DNA of 64,000 nt from NCBI RefSeq assembly GCF_008727875.1, contig NZ_VTWS01000001.1, positions 682,001 to 746,000 of the forward strand. Reading direction: 5' to 3'. Origin of the DNA: Larkinella humicola (lineage in GTDB: Bacteria; Bacteroidota; Bacteroidia; Cytophagales; Spirosomataceae). Positions 1 to 9,717 of this stretch are shown here, in pieces (within the stretch, counting starts at the first letter, position 1; the number at the start of each line of letters is the position of its first letter). Position numbers and translations under genes: made by a program. The notes under the pieces were generated by a model, which ran no database searches, had not been told where the DNA came from, and was given only the letters and a program-made list of their open reading frames with translations.

Positions 1-1
1 G

Positions 2-244
2 CGCGACGAATTGTTTGTGGTGCTGTACGATGAAACCGCCCGGCGAACGTATCTCGCCGGAACGCTGCCCAAAATGGCGGGCTGGCGTCGGTTGCTCACC
101 GAAGGGGTTTATTTTGGGAACGGTTTTTCGACCACGGTGCCTTTAAAAGCCACGCAACCGGGGCACTATCGCCTGGGGTGTTTGCTAAAAGAAGCCGACG
201 GAAAATCGGAGCTCATCATGACGCAGCAAACCGTGACGCTATGA
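2..244 (+). CDS. C-terminal fragment of an unrecognised protein
   Basis: The frame is open from the left edge to a TGA at 242-244, so only about the last 80 residues are present. The fragment reads through VVLYDE, a glycine-rich middle (VYFGNGFS) and a hydrophilic end, and could be a C-terminal beta-rich domain. No catalytic motif is visible. The next gene is convergent and starts 9 bases away on the other strand. I do not recognise the family, and the real start lies outside the window. Confidence 0.55.
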   Translation, partial: RDELFVVLYDETARRTYLAGTLPKMAGWRRLLTEGVYFGNGFSTTVPLKATQPGHYRLGCLLKEADGKSELIMTQQTVTL

Positions 245-253
245 ACCAGCCGG

Positions 254-1033
254 TTACGGTTGACTCAGCCGAACCAGTAATTTGCGAAGCTTGCCAACCG
301 CTCCTTCATCGCCGATGATGGCCGTACTGGTTTCATACCATTCCGGCGTTCCCAGATTCAGATACCGACCGGGTTTGCGCGGAGCATCGAGCAGGGCTTC
401 CTCGCTGTTGTAATCCACCGCGAAAAAAACCTCCATCAGCGCCTTCAGTTCTTTCCACGGCAGGGTTTTGGTTTGGGTCTGGTTCGCGCGCCGGGTTTCC
501 AGACGCACTTCCCGTCCGGCAAACGATGCGGTCAGGTGCGCTTCCGTCCGGCTGCCCGACTCGATTTCCAGATAAGTCGCTTCAAACGGTTTTTCTTTCC
601 CCGAAACTTCGTACACGGCCTGAATCAATTCCTGGCTCAAAAACTGCCATTCGGAACGATGAGAAGGCGTTCCGGACTGGCTGCCCTGCGCATGGGTGTC
701 GATGGTGACCAGAAAGTAGTCCTGATTATCACTTAACTTTTCTTCGTCAAACGCTTTGAGTTGGACTTTTCGAGCCAGATCGCCAACGGTTTGCTCCCAT
801 ACGGCTGACAGATGCCCCGACCATTGGTAGTCATCCGTGGTGGTGAAGCCTTCGCCGGTAATTTCTTCCTCGTCCAGTTCTTCCCGATCGGTGTAGGTCA
901 TCGTCAGGTTGATCGACAAACGGCCGTCGCTGGTCGGATGCAGTAGGATGGTAAAAAAATGGGCGTATGGTGGTGGAACTACCAGAGCGGTTTGGTACCG
1001 GATTTCGATCATTTTAAAGCGCTGCTCAATCAT
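254..1033 (-). CDS. Hypothetical protein, about 259 aa
   Basis: A long, mostly polar protein of about 259 residues with no signal peptide, membrane segment or recognised motif. It contains several acidic stretches (for example EELDEEEITGEGF near residue 55) and a C-terminal basic tail (KLRKLLVRL). The start is either the ATG at 1033 or the one at 1012 (MIEIRYQ), and the sequence does not decide between them. It lies 44 bases downstream of menE on the same strand and may be co-transcribed with it. I cannot assign a function. Confidence 0.6.
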   Translation of the reverse strand: MIEQRFKMIEIRYQTALVVPPPYAHFFTILLHPTSDGRLSINLTMTYTDREELDEEEITGEGFTTTDDYQWSGHLSAVWEQTVGDLARKVQLKAFDEEKLSDNQDYFLVTIDTHAQGSQSGTPSHRSEWQFLSQELIQAVYEVSGKEKPFEATYLEIESGSRTEAHLTASFAGREVRLETRRANQTQTKTLPWKELKALMEVFFAVDYNSEEALLDAPRKPGRYLNLGTPEWYETSTAIIGDEGAVGKLRKLLVRLSQP

Positions 1034-1077
1034 GTTGCAAGAATAGGGATTAAAGACCGGAGAAAAAAGACGCCCGG

Positions 1078-2130
1078 CTACTGGTATGCCGAAACAATCG
1101 CTTTTCGGTCGATCTTCCCGGTGGGTGTTTCGGAAAAAACCGGCACCTGCACGGTTTTCCGGGGAACGGCATATGGTCCCATGGAAAGCTGTACGGCTTC
1201 TTTAATAACCGCATGACGGCTTTCCGGCCATTCTTTTCCTTCCAGAAACAATACCACCTGCTGCCCCAATCGCTCGTCCGGCACACCCGCGACAAAAAAC
1301 CGGGCAGCCATGCCTTCCTTCGCCAGTAGTTCGGCAATCACCTCCTCCACCCTTTCCGGCTGAATTTTCACCCCCCCGCTGTTGATGATCGAGTCGGCAC
1401 GGCCTAAAAGGCGAAAATGAAAAGAATCAATCAGGTCGACCACATCATTGGTTTGAATCGTTGCAAAGTCAGAAGCTGCGGCTTTGATAAAAAGGCAATT
1501 GCGCGCATCGACCCCGATTTCAACGCCTTTCAGTGCCTGAAATACATCCGTTCGATTCGGACCATTGATGCGCCGGACCGCAACGTGGGAGACGGTTTCG
1601 GTCATCCCATAGGTACTAAAAACCGGAGCCGAGACAGTTTGCAACCGGTCTTCCAACGTTCGATCCACGGCGGCTCCCCCCACCAGAATTGCCTTCATGC
1701 GGTTCAGAATAGGCAACGAATGCCCCGGATGGTCGAGCATCGCGTGCATCTGTAAAGGAACAAAAGCCGCAAAATTAACCGGTTCGGTTTCCGGATTGAG
1801 GGCTAGCAACGGATTGGACGACGGTTCAACGACGTTTATCACCAACCCGAGTTCAAGCCCCCGGACCAGCATCATGACCCCGGCGATGTAATCCACATTC
1901 AGGCAAGCCAGCGCGTGATCGCCCGGCACCAGACCGAAGGTATGGCCCGTCAGGAGCGCACTGGCTTTCATTTGGCGTCGACTCAGGGTGATCGGTTTCG
2001 GCGTTCCGGTCGATCCGGAAGTACGGAGCGTGAATTCCGACTGGCCGGAAAGCCAGGCCCGGCAAAACGCAATGGCCTTCGCTTCGTATTCCGTTTGGGG
2101 TATCGGTAAATTACCGGGTGCTATTCGCAT
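1078..2130 (-). CDS. menE: o-Succinylbenzoate-CoA ligase (short Bacteroidota form)
   Basis: This is an AMP-forming acyl-CoA synthetase of about 350 residues, much shorter than the 450-500 residues usual for the family but typical of MenE in Bacteroidota. The P-loop-like motif TSGSTGTPK is near residue 40, the YGMTET motif near 170, the GRAD hinge near 245, and the C-terminal catalytic lysine in PTGKIDRK near 340. It would activate o-succinylbenzoate with CoA in the cytoplasm, the step before MenB in menaquinone synthesis. menB lies less than 1 kb away on the other strand, which supports the assignment over other acyl-CoA ligases. Confidence 0.85.
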   Translation of the reverse strand: MRIAPGNLPIPQTEYEAKAIAFCRAWLSGQSEFTLRTSGSTGTPKPITLSRRQMKASALLTGHTFGLVPGDHALACLNVDYIAGVMMLVRGLELGLVINVVEPSSNPLLALNPETEPVNFAAFVPLQMHAMLDHPGHSLPILNRMKAILVGGAAVDRTLEDRLQTVSAPVFSTYGMTETVSHVAVRRINGPNRTDVFQALKGVEIGVDARNCLFIKAAASDFATIQTNDVVDLIDSFHFRLLGRADSIINSGGVKIQPERVEEVIAELLAKEGMAARFFVAGVPDERLGQQVVLFLEGKEWPESRHAVIKEAVQLSMGPYAVPRKTVQVPVFSETPTGKIDRKAIVSAYQ

Positions 2131-2305
2131 GGAGAGTACGGTATGAATCGTAAAAATAAGCTACTTTTGCCCCGATTTTTGTTCCTGACAAAACTCTGAA
2201 GGCCCGCATCGGTTTTCAAGTTTATCGTTTCTGGTTTATCGTTACGGATCATGAGCACGCTTTCCGAAACAATGAGCCGTAAACTTAAAACTGACCCACT
2301 TTACT

Positions 2306-2764
2306 ATGGCGAACGAAGCGTTTGTAAATCCGATTTCAGTCGATAAAGTTACGGATAAACCCGGATTGCTCGAATATGCCCACTCGGTCGGTGGTGCATT
2401 GATCAAACCGGAAGATAAAGGAAAAATGAAAGGCCGGGCGGTGACGGCCATGCGTGAACAAACGGATTTGCAACTGTCGCAGTTATACCGGCAGATGCAG
2501 TTGCTGGCAGAACAGGCGACGGCTATCCGTAACCGCGTGGAAGTGTCGGAACGGATTTACGGTGCCCAAATGGGTTTTGAACCCATTGTCGGACACACGT
2601 ATTATTTCTACGAGAAAAAAGACGGGACCGATGTATTGTCCATGATCGCACCGAATGAGTGGGGACGGACGTATCCGTTTCGCCGGTGTGTTGCTACGGT
2701 TCGCATGATGGCCGACCACACCTGGGACGTGGTTTACCACGATAGTGAGTTTACAGAAGAATAA
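2306..2764 (+). CDS. DUF2452 family protein
   Basis: This 152-residue cytoplasmic protein matches what I know of the DUF2452 family: a start rich in NPI/VDKVTD, a central helix with QLYRQMQLLAEQA, and a C-terminal part with GHTYYFYEKKDG and APNEWG. The function of the family is not established. It is divergent from menE and precedes menB on the same strand, separated from it by a long palindrome. I see no membrane segment or signal peptide. Confidence 0.75.
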   Translation: MANEAFVNPISVDKVTDKPGLLEYAHSVGGALIKPEDKGKMKGRAVTAMREQTDLQLSQLYRQMQLLAEQATAIRNRVEVSERIYGAQMGFEPIVGHTYYFYEKKDGTDVLSMIAPNEWGRTYPFRRCVATVRMMADHTWDVVYHDSEFTEE

Positions 2765-2769
2765 ATCAG

Positions 2770-2901
2770 ATGGTTAACTATGGTTTTATGGTTAAATGGT
2801 TTTGATGGTTAAAATGGTTAAATGGCTAGTTGGTTGTCATTCAGCCCTTTAACCATAAAACCATAATTAACCATCCATCCATAGTTAACCATTTAACCAC
2901 A
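2770..2901. repeat. Long intergenic inverted repeat built from the word TGGTTAA
   Basis: The left arm (about 2770-2825) holds four copies of TGGTTAA, spaced by TATGG and ATGG words. The right arm (about 2848-2901) holds four copies of TTAACCA. The arms pair imperfectly over about 50 nt around a 20-25 nt centre. It fills most of the gap between the DUF2452 gene and menB, which face the same way. No T-run follows it, so it is not a classical terminator. A single-arm relative lies at 28551-28581. Confidence 0.85.
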
Positions 2902-2921
2902 AAACTTTAACGTGTAAATCA

Positions 2922-3746
2922 ATGCAAAGCAAATATCCTTGGGAAACCATTAAAGAATACCGCGAGATTCTGTTTCAGTATTACGAAGGAGTTGCCAAAA
3001 TCAGCATCAATCGACCCGAGAAGCACAATGCCTTTACGCCGTTGACGGTCAGGGAAATGAGTGAAGCCATGGAACTCGCCCGCCAGGACGAGCGCGTGGG
3101 TGTTGTGATTCTGACAGGTGAAGGCGGCAAAGCGTTTTGCAGTGGCGGTGATCAGTCCGTCCGGGGCCATGGCGGTTATGTGGGTGAAGACAGCGTTCCG
3201 CGCTTGAATGTGCTCGATTTCCAGATGCAGATCCGGCGGATTCCAAAACCGGTGATTGCGATGGTGGCCGGCTGGGCCATCGGCGGTGGTCACGTCCTGC
3301 ACGTGGTTTCCGACCTGACGATTGCGGCCGAAAACGCCCGCTTCGGCCAGACCGGCCCGAAAGTCGGGAGTTTCGACGGCGGTTTTGGAGCCTCATATCT
3401 GGCCCGGATTGTCGGACAGAAAAAAGCCCGCGAAATCTGGTATTTGTGTGACCAGTACGACGCCCAGGAAGCCCTGCAAATGGGGCTGGTCAACAAAGTG
3501 GTTCCGCTGGAACAACTCGAAGAAACCACCCTGGAATGGTGCCGTAAAATGCTCGAAAAAAGTCCGATTGCGCTGCGGATGCTGAAGGCATCGTTCAATG
3601 CCGAACTGGATGGTCAGGCCGGCATTCAGCAACTGGCGGGTGATGCCACCCTGTTGTATTATTTGTCGGATGAAGCGAAAGAAGGCAAAGATTCGTTTCT
3701 GGAGAAACGCAAACCGGATTTCAGTAAATTTCCAAAATTCCCTTAA
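2922..3746 (+). CDS. menB: 1,4-Dihydroxy-2-naphthoyl-CoA synthase
   Basis: This 274-residue crotonase-fold enzyme closes the second ring of the naphthoquinone in menaquinone synthesis. Visible family features are NRPEKHNAF near the N-terminus, the oxyanion-hole segment KAFCSGGDQ, the AIGGGH motif, [16 protein letters not shown] with the MenB-type Asp, and the C-terminal [13 protein letters not shown], which is diagnostic of MenB. Length and motifs are all standard. menE is close by on the other strand. The next gene, a GntR regulator, begins 9 bases after the stop and is probably co-transcribed. Confidence 0.95.
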   Translation: MQSKYPWETIKEYREILFQYYEGVAKISINRPEKHNAFTPLTVREMSEAMELARQDERVGVVILTGEGGKAFCSGGDQSVRGHGGYVGEDSVPRLNVLDFQMQIRRIPKPVIAMVAGWAIGGGHVLHVVSDLTIAAENARFGQTGPKVGSFDGGFGASYLARIVGQKKAREIWYLCDQYDAQEALQMGLVNKVVPLEQLEETTLEWCRKMLEKSPIALRMLKASFNAELDGQAGIQQLAGDATLLYYLSDEAKEGKDSFLEKRKPDFSKFPKFP

Positions 3747-3755
3747 ACCCTGTCC

Positions 3756-4772
3756 ATGATTGATCTTCATATCGAATCTCAGTCGAGCGTTCCGAAATAC
3801 CGTCAGATCGTCAACGCGGTGATTAATGGCATTGAAATTGGCACCCTGAAACGGGACCAGCAATTGCCGTCGATCAATGAACTGAGTGAAGAATATTACC
3901 TGGCCCGCGATACGGTCGAGAAAGCCTACAACTTCCTGAAAAAAGAAGGGGTGATTCAGGCGGTTCAGGGCAAAGGATTTTTTATCCGGCGCGATGGTCC
4001 AGGCCAGTTGCGGGTTCTGTTTCTAATCAACAAGTTTAGCGCCTACAAAAAAATCATTTATTATTCGCTGGTGAATGCCCTGGGCCACAACGCCGTGGTC
4101 GACCTGCGCATTCACCACCACAGCGCACAGCGGTTCAAAAAATTGTTGGAAGAAAATCTGGGGCAATACCACTATTACGTGGTGATGCCGCATTTTTACG
4201 AGGAAACCGAACAGGTGAACGTCGTCAAGTTGCTGGAGCAGATTCCGGCCAACGAACTGATCATTCTGGATCGGGAGATTTCGGAATTACACGGCAACTA
4301 TTCGGCGATTTACCAGCAGTTTGACCGCGATATTTATGAAGCCCTAGAATCGGGCCTGGACGTGCTGGAAAAGTACAAAAAACTAACACTGGTTTTCCCG
4401 AAAGAAGTCTATTATCCCCGGGAAATCGTACGCGGTTTTCGCAATTTCTGCGTGCATTACCATAAAGAGTTCGAGCTGCTCGACACGCTGACGGGGCGCG
4501 AATTGCAAACCGGTACGGCATATATTGTGCTGGAAGATGGCGACCTCGTCGAACTAGTTCGGCAGGTCAAACAGCGGGGCCTGAAGCTGGGGCAGGACAT
4601 CGGGGTGCTGGCCTTTAACGAAACGCCCCTGAAAGAAGTCCTGGCCGACGGCATTGCGGTGATCTCTACCGATCACGAAAAAATGGGCGAAACCGCGGCC
4701 CGGCTAATTCTGGAAAAACGACACGAAAAAGTAAAAAACCCCTTTCAGTTGATTCGGCGGGCGTCTTTGTAA
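3756..4772 (+). CDS. GntR-family transcriptional regulator with a sugar-binding-like C-terminal domain
   Basis: The protein has 338 residues. Residues 1-75 form a winged helix-turn-helix of the GntR type (PKYRQIVNAV, LPSINELSEEY, ARDTVEKAYNFLKKEGV, GKGFFI). The rest resembles a LacI/periplasmic-binding-protein-type effector domain ending in DHEKMGETAARLIL. Such proteins bind operator DNA and respond to a small ligand, here unknown. It follows menB by 9 bases. Its last 28 bases overlap the convergent DUF1460 gene. The nearest plausible targets are the menB operon or the glucan genes further right, but this is only inferred from position. Confidence 0.85.
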   Translation: MIDLHIESQSSVPKYRQIVNAVINGIEIGTLKRDQQLPSINELSEEYYLARDTVEKAYNFLKKEGVIQAVQGKGFFIRRDGPGQLRVLFLINKFSAYKKIIYYSLVNALGHNAVVDLRIHHHSAQRFKKLLEENLGQYHYYVVMPHFYEETEQVNVVKLLEQIPANELIILDREISELHGNYSAIYQQFDRDIYEALESGLDVLEKYKKLTLVFPKEVYYPREIVRGFRNFCVHYHKEFELLDTLTGRELQTGTAYIVLEDGDLVELVRQVKQRGLKLGQDIGVLAFNETPLKEVLADGIAVISTDHEKMGETAARLILEKRHEKVKNPFQLIRRASL

Positions 4773-5644
4773 GAGAGGTTTTGCGGACTGTTTTCTTTCA
4801 AACGCGCCACCCGAATTCCCGAAAATTGCCGGTTCCATAACACGTAATCGGCCAGCGGTTCTTCCGAAATCATCACTTCACCATAATGCGACGACGCATG
4901 CAGCAAATGAGCCCTTTTCTCCCCGTTGGGGCCATTTTGCCAGACCACAAAGCCGACGTGCTTCATATCCAGGCCGGGCCGGGAAGCCGTCAGCATGATG
5001 ATGTCGCCTTCTTTCAGGCTGCTTTCGATCTCTTTGATGCGTTTTTTGGGAATAAACCAGAAGCTCTGCTGGCTGATGGCTGACTCTACCAGCGCGATCT
5101 GCTGGCGGTTTCTCGGGTCCGAAAGCTGCGGGTATTTCCAGGTGCTTTTGGTCATATACGAGACCGGTTTTGACACCTGCATACCGCCGATTTTTCGCGT
5201 CACATCCTGTACAATCCCCTTTTGCTCGTTATCGACCAGCCATTCCGAAAAGTAATGCAGACGACTGGCAAACCCGTCGATGGTGCCGTTGCGATACCGC
5301 AGTCTGGTCAGGTTCTTGCGAAAAAGCCGGTCGAACTGAACGGAATCCTGCTCGTTGAGCAACTGATGACGGGCCAGCGAAAGCGCGAGGGTGGTTTCCA
5401 GAAACGTGGTGCAATCGAACGCCCGAAAATTGACCACCAACTGTTCGGTTTCATTGCCGTCGAGCGTATGGGCCACATACGGCCGTCCCTGAAACGATTT
5501 ACTGATGGCAATTGCCGTTTCGGCCGGGGAGATTCCGGGCGCAACGGCCACCTGCCGGAGTGGCGAAGTTGGCACGGTTTCCTGGGCAATCGAACGGGTA
5601 AAAGGCACTAACGCAAGCAGAACGGTAAACAGTTTCTTCATCAA
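4745..5644 (-). CDS. DUF1460 (N-acetylmuramoyl-L-alanine amidase-like) secreted protein
   Basis: This 299-residue protein has a signal peptide of about 21 residues (MKKLFTVLLALVPF...SIAQ). The body matches DUF1460: FRAFDCTTFLETTLAL with the likely catalytic Cys, the EGDIIMLTASRPGLDMKHVGFVV block with the His, and the HASS segment. The family is NlpC/P60-like and probably acts on cell-wall peptides in the periplasm. Its 3' end overlaps the convergent GntR gene by 28 bases. It is separated by about 90 bases from the next upstream gene on the same strand. Confidence 0.8.
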   Translation of the reverse strand: MMKKLFTVLLALVPFTRSIAQETVPTSPLRQVAVAPGISPAETAIAISKSFQGRPYVAHTLDGNETEQLVVNFRAFDCTTFLETTLALSLARHQLLNEQDSVQFDRLFRKNLTRLRYRNGTIDGFASRLHYFSEWLVDNEQKGIVQDVTRKIGGMQVSKPVSYMTKSTWKYPQLSDPRNRQQIALVESAISQQSFWFIPKKRIKEIESSLKEGDIIMLTASRPGLDMKHVGFVVWQNGPNGEKRAHLLHASSHYGEVMISEEPLADYVLWNRQFSGIRVARLKENSPQNLSYKDARRIN

Positions 5645-5736
5645 GTACGGTGGTTAAGAAAACGCAGGATTGGAAAAGCAAGACCGGTTTTCCGTGAAAA
5701 TAGAAAAAATCGGGTCATGATGCCAATGCACCCTTT

Positions 5737-7608
5737 TTATTTGATTTCCAAAACCAGCACGCTCAACGGTGGCAATTCGACCGGAACTCCGGAAGTCGCG
5801 GCTGATTTCAATTTGGTCTTTGTTCGAAAAATATCGCTAAACGAATACGTTTTGGCCTCGTCCAGCTTCATCGTTTTCCAGGCTTCTACCGGAATGCGCA
5901 CCGTCGTTTTAGCGGTTTTCTGTTTGTCGAAATTGCAGACAATCAGCAGTTTCTGTTTGGCCGAGTGCCGCAGGTAACTATACAGCCGGTGCTGGTCGTA
6001 GCCGGGGCTTTTGCCGGTGTTGTTTGCGTATTGCAAGTCGTAAAAAGCACCCGTCCGGATGGCGTCGCTGATGTTGACCAACTGGTTCAACTGCTGGTAA
6101 AATTTGCGCAGATTTTTCTGGTCGTCCGTGAGCTTGCCACCATCGAACTTCGCGGGTTTGCCAACGCTGCCATTGGTCCAGGCCTGAAATTCCGGAACGC
6201 CCCAGTAATCAAAAATGGTCGTCCGGCCATCCTCCCCCTGAAACCCTTCGGCCTGCGTCGGATTGACGCCCAGTTCCTGCCCGAAATAGATCATCAGCGG
6301 GCCGGTGTGCAAGGTCGCCGAAAGCGTCATGGCCGGAACCGCCGTCCAGGGGTCACCGGCAAAAAACCGGGAGGCCACGCGCTGTTCGTCGTGGTTTTCC
6401 AGAAACCGCAGCATGTGATTGGCATAATCGCCCGACTCCTGTTGCCACACCCGCGTAATGTCTTCCGTCGTGCCGTGTCCTTCCATCAACCGCCGAACGG
6501 CATCATACAGGCCAACCTTGTCGTAGAGGTAATCGAATTTGCCGGTAAAAATATAGTTGCGGTATTGCTGCGGGTTGTAGATTTCGGCGATAAAAATCAC
6601 GTCGGGAAAAGCCGCTTTGATCTGCGAAATGGCCCAGCCCCAGAATTCGACCGGCACCATTTCGGCCATATCACAACGAAAACCGTCGACGCCTTTGGCC
6701 GCCCAGAACAGGAGAATGTCCTTCATTTTCACCCAGGTCGACGGAACCGGATCGAAGTGCGTCTGGCGGTTGTTGAGGTAATCGACTCCGTAGTTCAGTT
6801 TGATCGTTTCATACCAGTCATTGAGGTCGGGCCGGGCTTTAAACACGTCATTGCCCGTCGCCTTGGCCGGTTGCTCAACGTAATTCGCCACCGGTTCTTC
6901 CGGCGTAACAACGCCCTGCGGAACCTGGAACGATTGACCGGGCAAATAATAGAAATTGTTTTTCGGATCGAAGGGTTTGCTGGTGTCATCGCCTTCTCCC
7001 ATGTCCTGCACGCCCGCCGGTTTGGCGTCGGAATGATACTCCCGGGCCACGTGATTGGGAATAAAATCGATCAGCACTTTCAGATCGTTGGTGTGCGACC
7101 GTTTCAGTAAATCCTCGAATTCCTTCATCCGGTTCGGCACATCGACCGCTAGATCCGGGTTCACGTCGTAATAATCTTTGATGGCATAGGGCGAACCCGC
7201 CCGGCCTTTCACCACCTGCGGATTGTCTTTCCTGATCCCGAATGCCGAGTAATCCGTCATCAGCGCATGTTCGATAATACCGGTGTACCAGACGTGTGAA
7301 ACCCCAAACTTCTTCAGTTCCTGCAAGGCTTTGGCAGTGATGTCATTGAATTTGCCAACTCCATTTTCATCCCGGCTTCCCCAGGGTTTATTGGTCGTAT
7401 TTTGATTACCGAAAAGACGCGTAAAGATTTGGTAAACAACAAGTTTGTCTGATTTTTCTTCGATGGGCACAGCTGTATTCATGTTCGACAGTAAGGGTTC
7501 AACGGAATAAGCCGCCAGGGTATGCAGGATACCGGAAGCCACCAGTCCACCGGCAAAAGCCCGGCGGTTTATTTTTATGGAATCTGGAGCGGATGAATTC
7601 GTCTTCAT
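5737..7608 (-). CDS. GH13 alpha-amylase-family hydrolase with a Tat-like N-terminus
   Basis: I start this roughly 623-residue protein at the ATG at 7608; a TTG two codons upstream is less likely. The N-terminus carries INRRAFAGG followed by a hydrophobic stretch, suggesting Tat export. The GH13 regions are complete: DFIPNHVA (I), GFRCDMAE with nucleophile Asp313 (II), FIAEIYN with acid Glu342 (III) and ENHDEQR (IV). It would cleave alpha-glucans in the periplasm. It is divergent from a second GH13 gene, and the two flank a shared promoter region. The exact substrate cannot be read from the sequence. Confidence 0.88.
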   Translation of the reverse strand: MKTNSSAPDSIKINRRAFAGGLVASGILHTLAAYSVEPLLSNMNTAVPIEEKSDKLVVYQIFTRLFGNQNTTNKPWGSRDENGVGKFNDITAKALQELKKFGVSHVWYTGIIEHALMTDYSAFGIRKDNPQVVKGRAGSPYAIKDYYDVNPDLAVDVPNRMKEFEDLLKRSHTNDLKVLIDFIPNHVAREYHSDAKPAGVQDMGEGDDTSKPFDPKNNFYYLPGQSFQVPQGVVTPEEPVANYVEQPAKATGNDVFKARPDLNDWYETIKLNYGVDYLNNRQTHFDPVPSTWVKMKDILLFWAAKGVDGFRCDMAEMVPVEFWGWAISQIKAAFPDVIFIAEIYNPQQYRNYIFTGKFDYLYDKVGLYDAVRRLMEGHGTTEDITRVWQQESGDYANHMLRFLENHDEQRVASRFFAGDPWTAVPAMTLSATLHTGPLMIYFGQELGVNPTQAEGFQGEDGRTTIFDYWGVPEFQAWTNGSVGKPAKFDGGKLTDDQKNLRKFYQQLNQLVNISDAIRTGAFYDLQYANNTGKSPGYDQHRLYSYLRHSAKQKLLIVCNFDKQKTAKTTVRIPVEAWKTMKLDEAKTYSFSDIFRTKTKLKSAATSGVPVELPPLSVLVLEIK

Positions 7609-7749
7609 GTCCAAGATACAAATTTAGCACGGTCTGCCCGACCCGGCCGACCAGTTTCAGCGTCAAATTTCAAAATTGCTGGCAATATGAAAACAAATCC
7701 TTTATTTTACCATATTTAAAATCGCGTTTCCATCTCTCCGCTAACCGTT

Positions 7750-9627
7750 ATGAATCGTTCGATTACCCTCCTGCTTCTGGTCATCCAGCTTGTCTTGTGC
7801 CGGGCCCTGGCGCAGTCCGCTGCCATCCAACGCATCGACCCAACCAACTGGTGGGTCGGCATGAAAAACCCCAACCTCCAGCTCCTGGTCTACGGCCCCA
7901 AAGCCGGATCGATGACGTACACGATCAACTACCCAGGCGTCAAACTGGTAAAAACACAAAAGGCCGAAAACCCCGATTTTGTTTTTCTGGATTTGCTTAT
8001 TTCCACAACGGCCCAACCGGGCATCTTTCGGATTGTAGGAAAAACCGGCTCCGAAACCGTCAGCCGAGCCTATGAATTAAAGCCTCGAACAACCGGGCCG
8101 AAAGGGCAGGGCGTTTCGGCGGCCGACTTTATTTACCTGATCATGCCCGACCGTTTTGCCAATGGCGACCCAGCCAACGATGCGTTTTCGGATCTGCTCG
8201 ACACCAAAGCCGATCGATCAGTTCCGCATCTGCGGCACGGCGGGGACTTGCAGGGCATCACTAACCACCTCGATTATTTGCAGGAACTGGGTGTCACGGC
8301 CCTGTGGATGACGCCGGTTTTGGTGAACGACGAAACCTTGAAACAGGAAGCTCCCGACCGGATGCAGGCGGGGTACCATGGCTATCATTTTACGGACCAC
8401 TACCAGATCGACAAGCGGTTTGGCGGCACGGAGGGCTACCGAAAATTGGGCCAGGCACTCCACCAGCGCGGCATGAAACTGGTGCAGGATGCGGTCTATA
8501 ACCACGTGAGCGACGACCACTGGCTTTATAAAAATCAGCCGTTCAAAGACTGGTTCAACCAATGGTCGGCCTACACCGGCAGTTCGCACAAAGAACAGGC
8601 CTTGTACGACCCCTATTCCGCGGCATCCGACCGAAAAGTGTTGCTGGATGGCTGGTTTACACCTTTTCTGCCTGATCTGAACCTGAGAAATCCTTTTTTG
8701 GCAACCTATCTGATTCAGCACGCGATCTGGTGCACGGAGCTTTTTTCACTGGATGCGTGGCGCGTCGACACCTATAAATACAACGATTTGAACTTCCTGA
8801 ACCGCTGTAATCAGGCCCTTTTAAGTGAGTATCCCAAACTTCATATTTTCGGAGAAGCCTGGGTAGGAAACCCGGTGGCGCAGGCCTTTTTTGTCAAGAA
8901 CCGGATCGATCAGCCCTTCAAATCCAACCAGCCGGGCGGTCTGGATTTTGTGCTCTATGATGCTTTGAATGCAGCTTTGAAAGAGACTTTCGGCTGGGAT
9001 TCGGGCGTCAACCGGGTTCATCAGGCGTTGGCGACGGATGCGGTTTATGCGGATCCGCAAAAGCTGGTTACGTTTCTGGACAACCACGACACCGACCGCT
9101 ACCTGTCGGTGATTGGCGACGATTACGCCAAATACAAGATGGGCGTCACCTGGCTCCTGACGACGCGCGGCATCCCGTCCTGGTATTACGGAACGGAAGT
9201 GCTGATGAAGAACACCAAAAACCCGTCGGATGCGGAGGTACGCCGGGATTTTCCGGGCGGTTTTCCCGGTGATCCGGCGAATAAGTTTACCGATGCCGGG
9301 CGAAGCGAAAAAGAAAAAGACGCCTTCAATTTTGTCAAAAAACTGGCGAATTACCGAAAAAATACGCCGACTTTGCAGTCGGGGAAACTCATGCAGTTTA
9401 TTCCCCAAAACGGCACCTACGTCTATTTTCGCTATGATTCGTCCAAAACCGTGCTGGTGGCCACCAATTCGACGGAGCAGGAAATCAGTCTGGAAACCGG
9501 CCGGTTTGCCGAACGCATGGCGGGTTTCACCAAAGCCCGAAATGTGCTGACCGACGAGGTAATCAACAGCTTGATTACCCTGAAATTACCGGCCAAAACT
9601 GCGGTGGTGCTCGAACTCACTCTCTGA
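7750..9627 (+). CDS. GH13 cyclomaltodextrinase/neopullulanase-like enzyme
   Basis: The protein has 625 residues with a signal peptide (MNRSITLLLLVIQLVLC...ALAQ), an N-terminal beta-sandwich of about 110 residues of the kind found in cyclomaltodextrinases, and a GH13 barrel beginning near YLIMPDRFANGD. Catalytic regions are DAVYNHVS (I), AWRVDTY with Asp340 (II), FGEAW with Glu369 (III) and LDNHDTDR with Asp447 (IV). It probably degrades maltodextrins or pullulan in the periplasm, like SusA. pgmB and a GH65 phosphorylase follow on the same strand, forming a maltose-handling cluster. Confidence 0.9.
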   Translation: MNRSITLLLLVIQLVLCRALAQSAAIQRIDPTNWWVGMKNPNLQLLVYGPKAGSMTYTINYPGVKLVKTQKAENPDFVFLDLLISTTAQPGIFRIVGKTGSETVSRAYELKPRTTGPKGQGVSAADFIYLIMPDRFANGDPANDAFSDLLDTKADRSVPHLRHGGDLQGITNHLDYLQELGVTALWMTPVLVNDETLKQEAPDRMQAGYHGYHFTDHYQIDKRFGGTEGYRKLGQALHQRGMKLVQDAVYNHVSDDHWLYKNQPFKDWFNQWSAYTGSSHKEQALYDPYSAASDRKVLLDGWFTPFLPDLNLRNPFLATYLIQHAIWCTELFSLDAWRVDTYKYNDLNFLNRCNQALLSEYPKLHIFGEAWVGNPVAQAFFVKNRIDQPFKSNQPGGLDFVLYDALNAALKETFGWDSGVNRVHQALATDAVYADPQKLVTFLDNHDTDRYLSVIGDDYAKYKMGVTWLLTTRGIPSWYYGTEVLMKNTKNPSDAEVRRDFPGGFPGDPANKFTDAGRSEKEKDAFNFVKKLANYRKNTPTLQSGKLMQFIPQNGTYVYFRYDSSKTVLVATNSTEQEISLETGRFAERMAGFTKARNVLTDEVINSLITLKLPAKTAVVLELTL

Positions 9628-9717
9628 TCTGGCTTGGATGAAAACGGGCGAACGCTGACGGATAAGTCCATTTTTATCGCTTTATTGCAGTACACAACCT
9701 GCATAATCAATCAGCCA

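Noticed and set aside
2770-2901. CRISPR-like array from the repeated TGGTTAA words
   Set aside because: The repeats are 7-8 nt, unequally spaced and in both orientations; there are no spacers of equal length and no cas genes.
5965-7110. A long plus-strand open frame over the GH13 gene
   Set aside because: It is antisense to a clear GH13 enzyme with all catalytic motifs and has no family-like sequence; it is a shadow frame.
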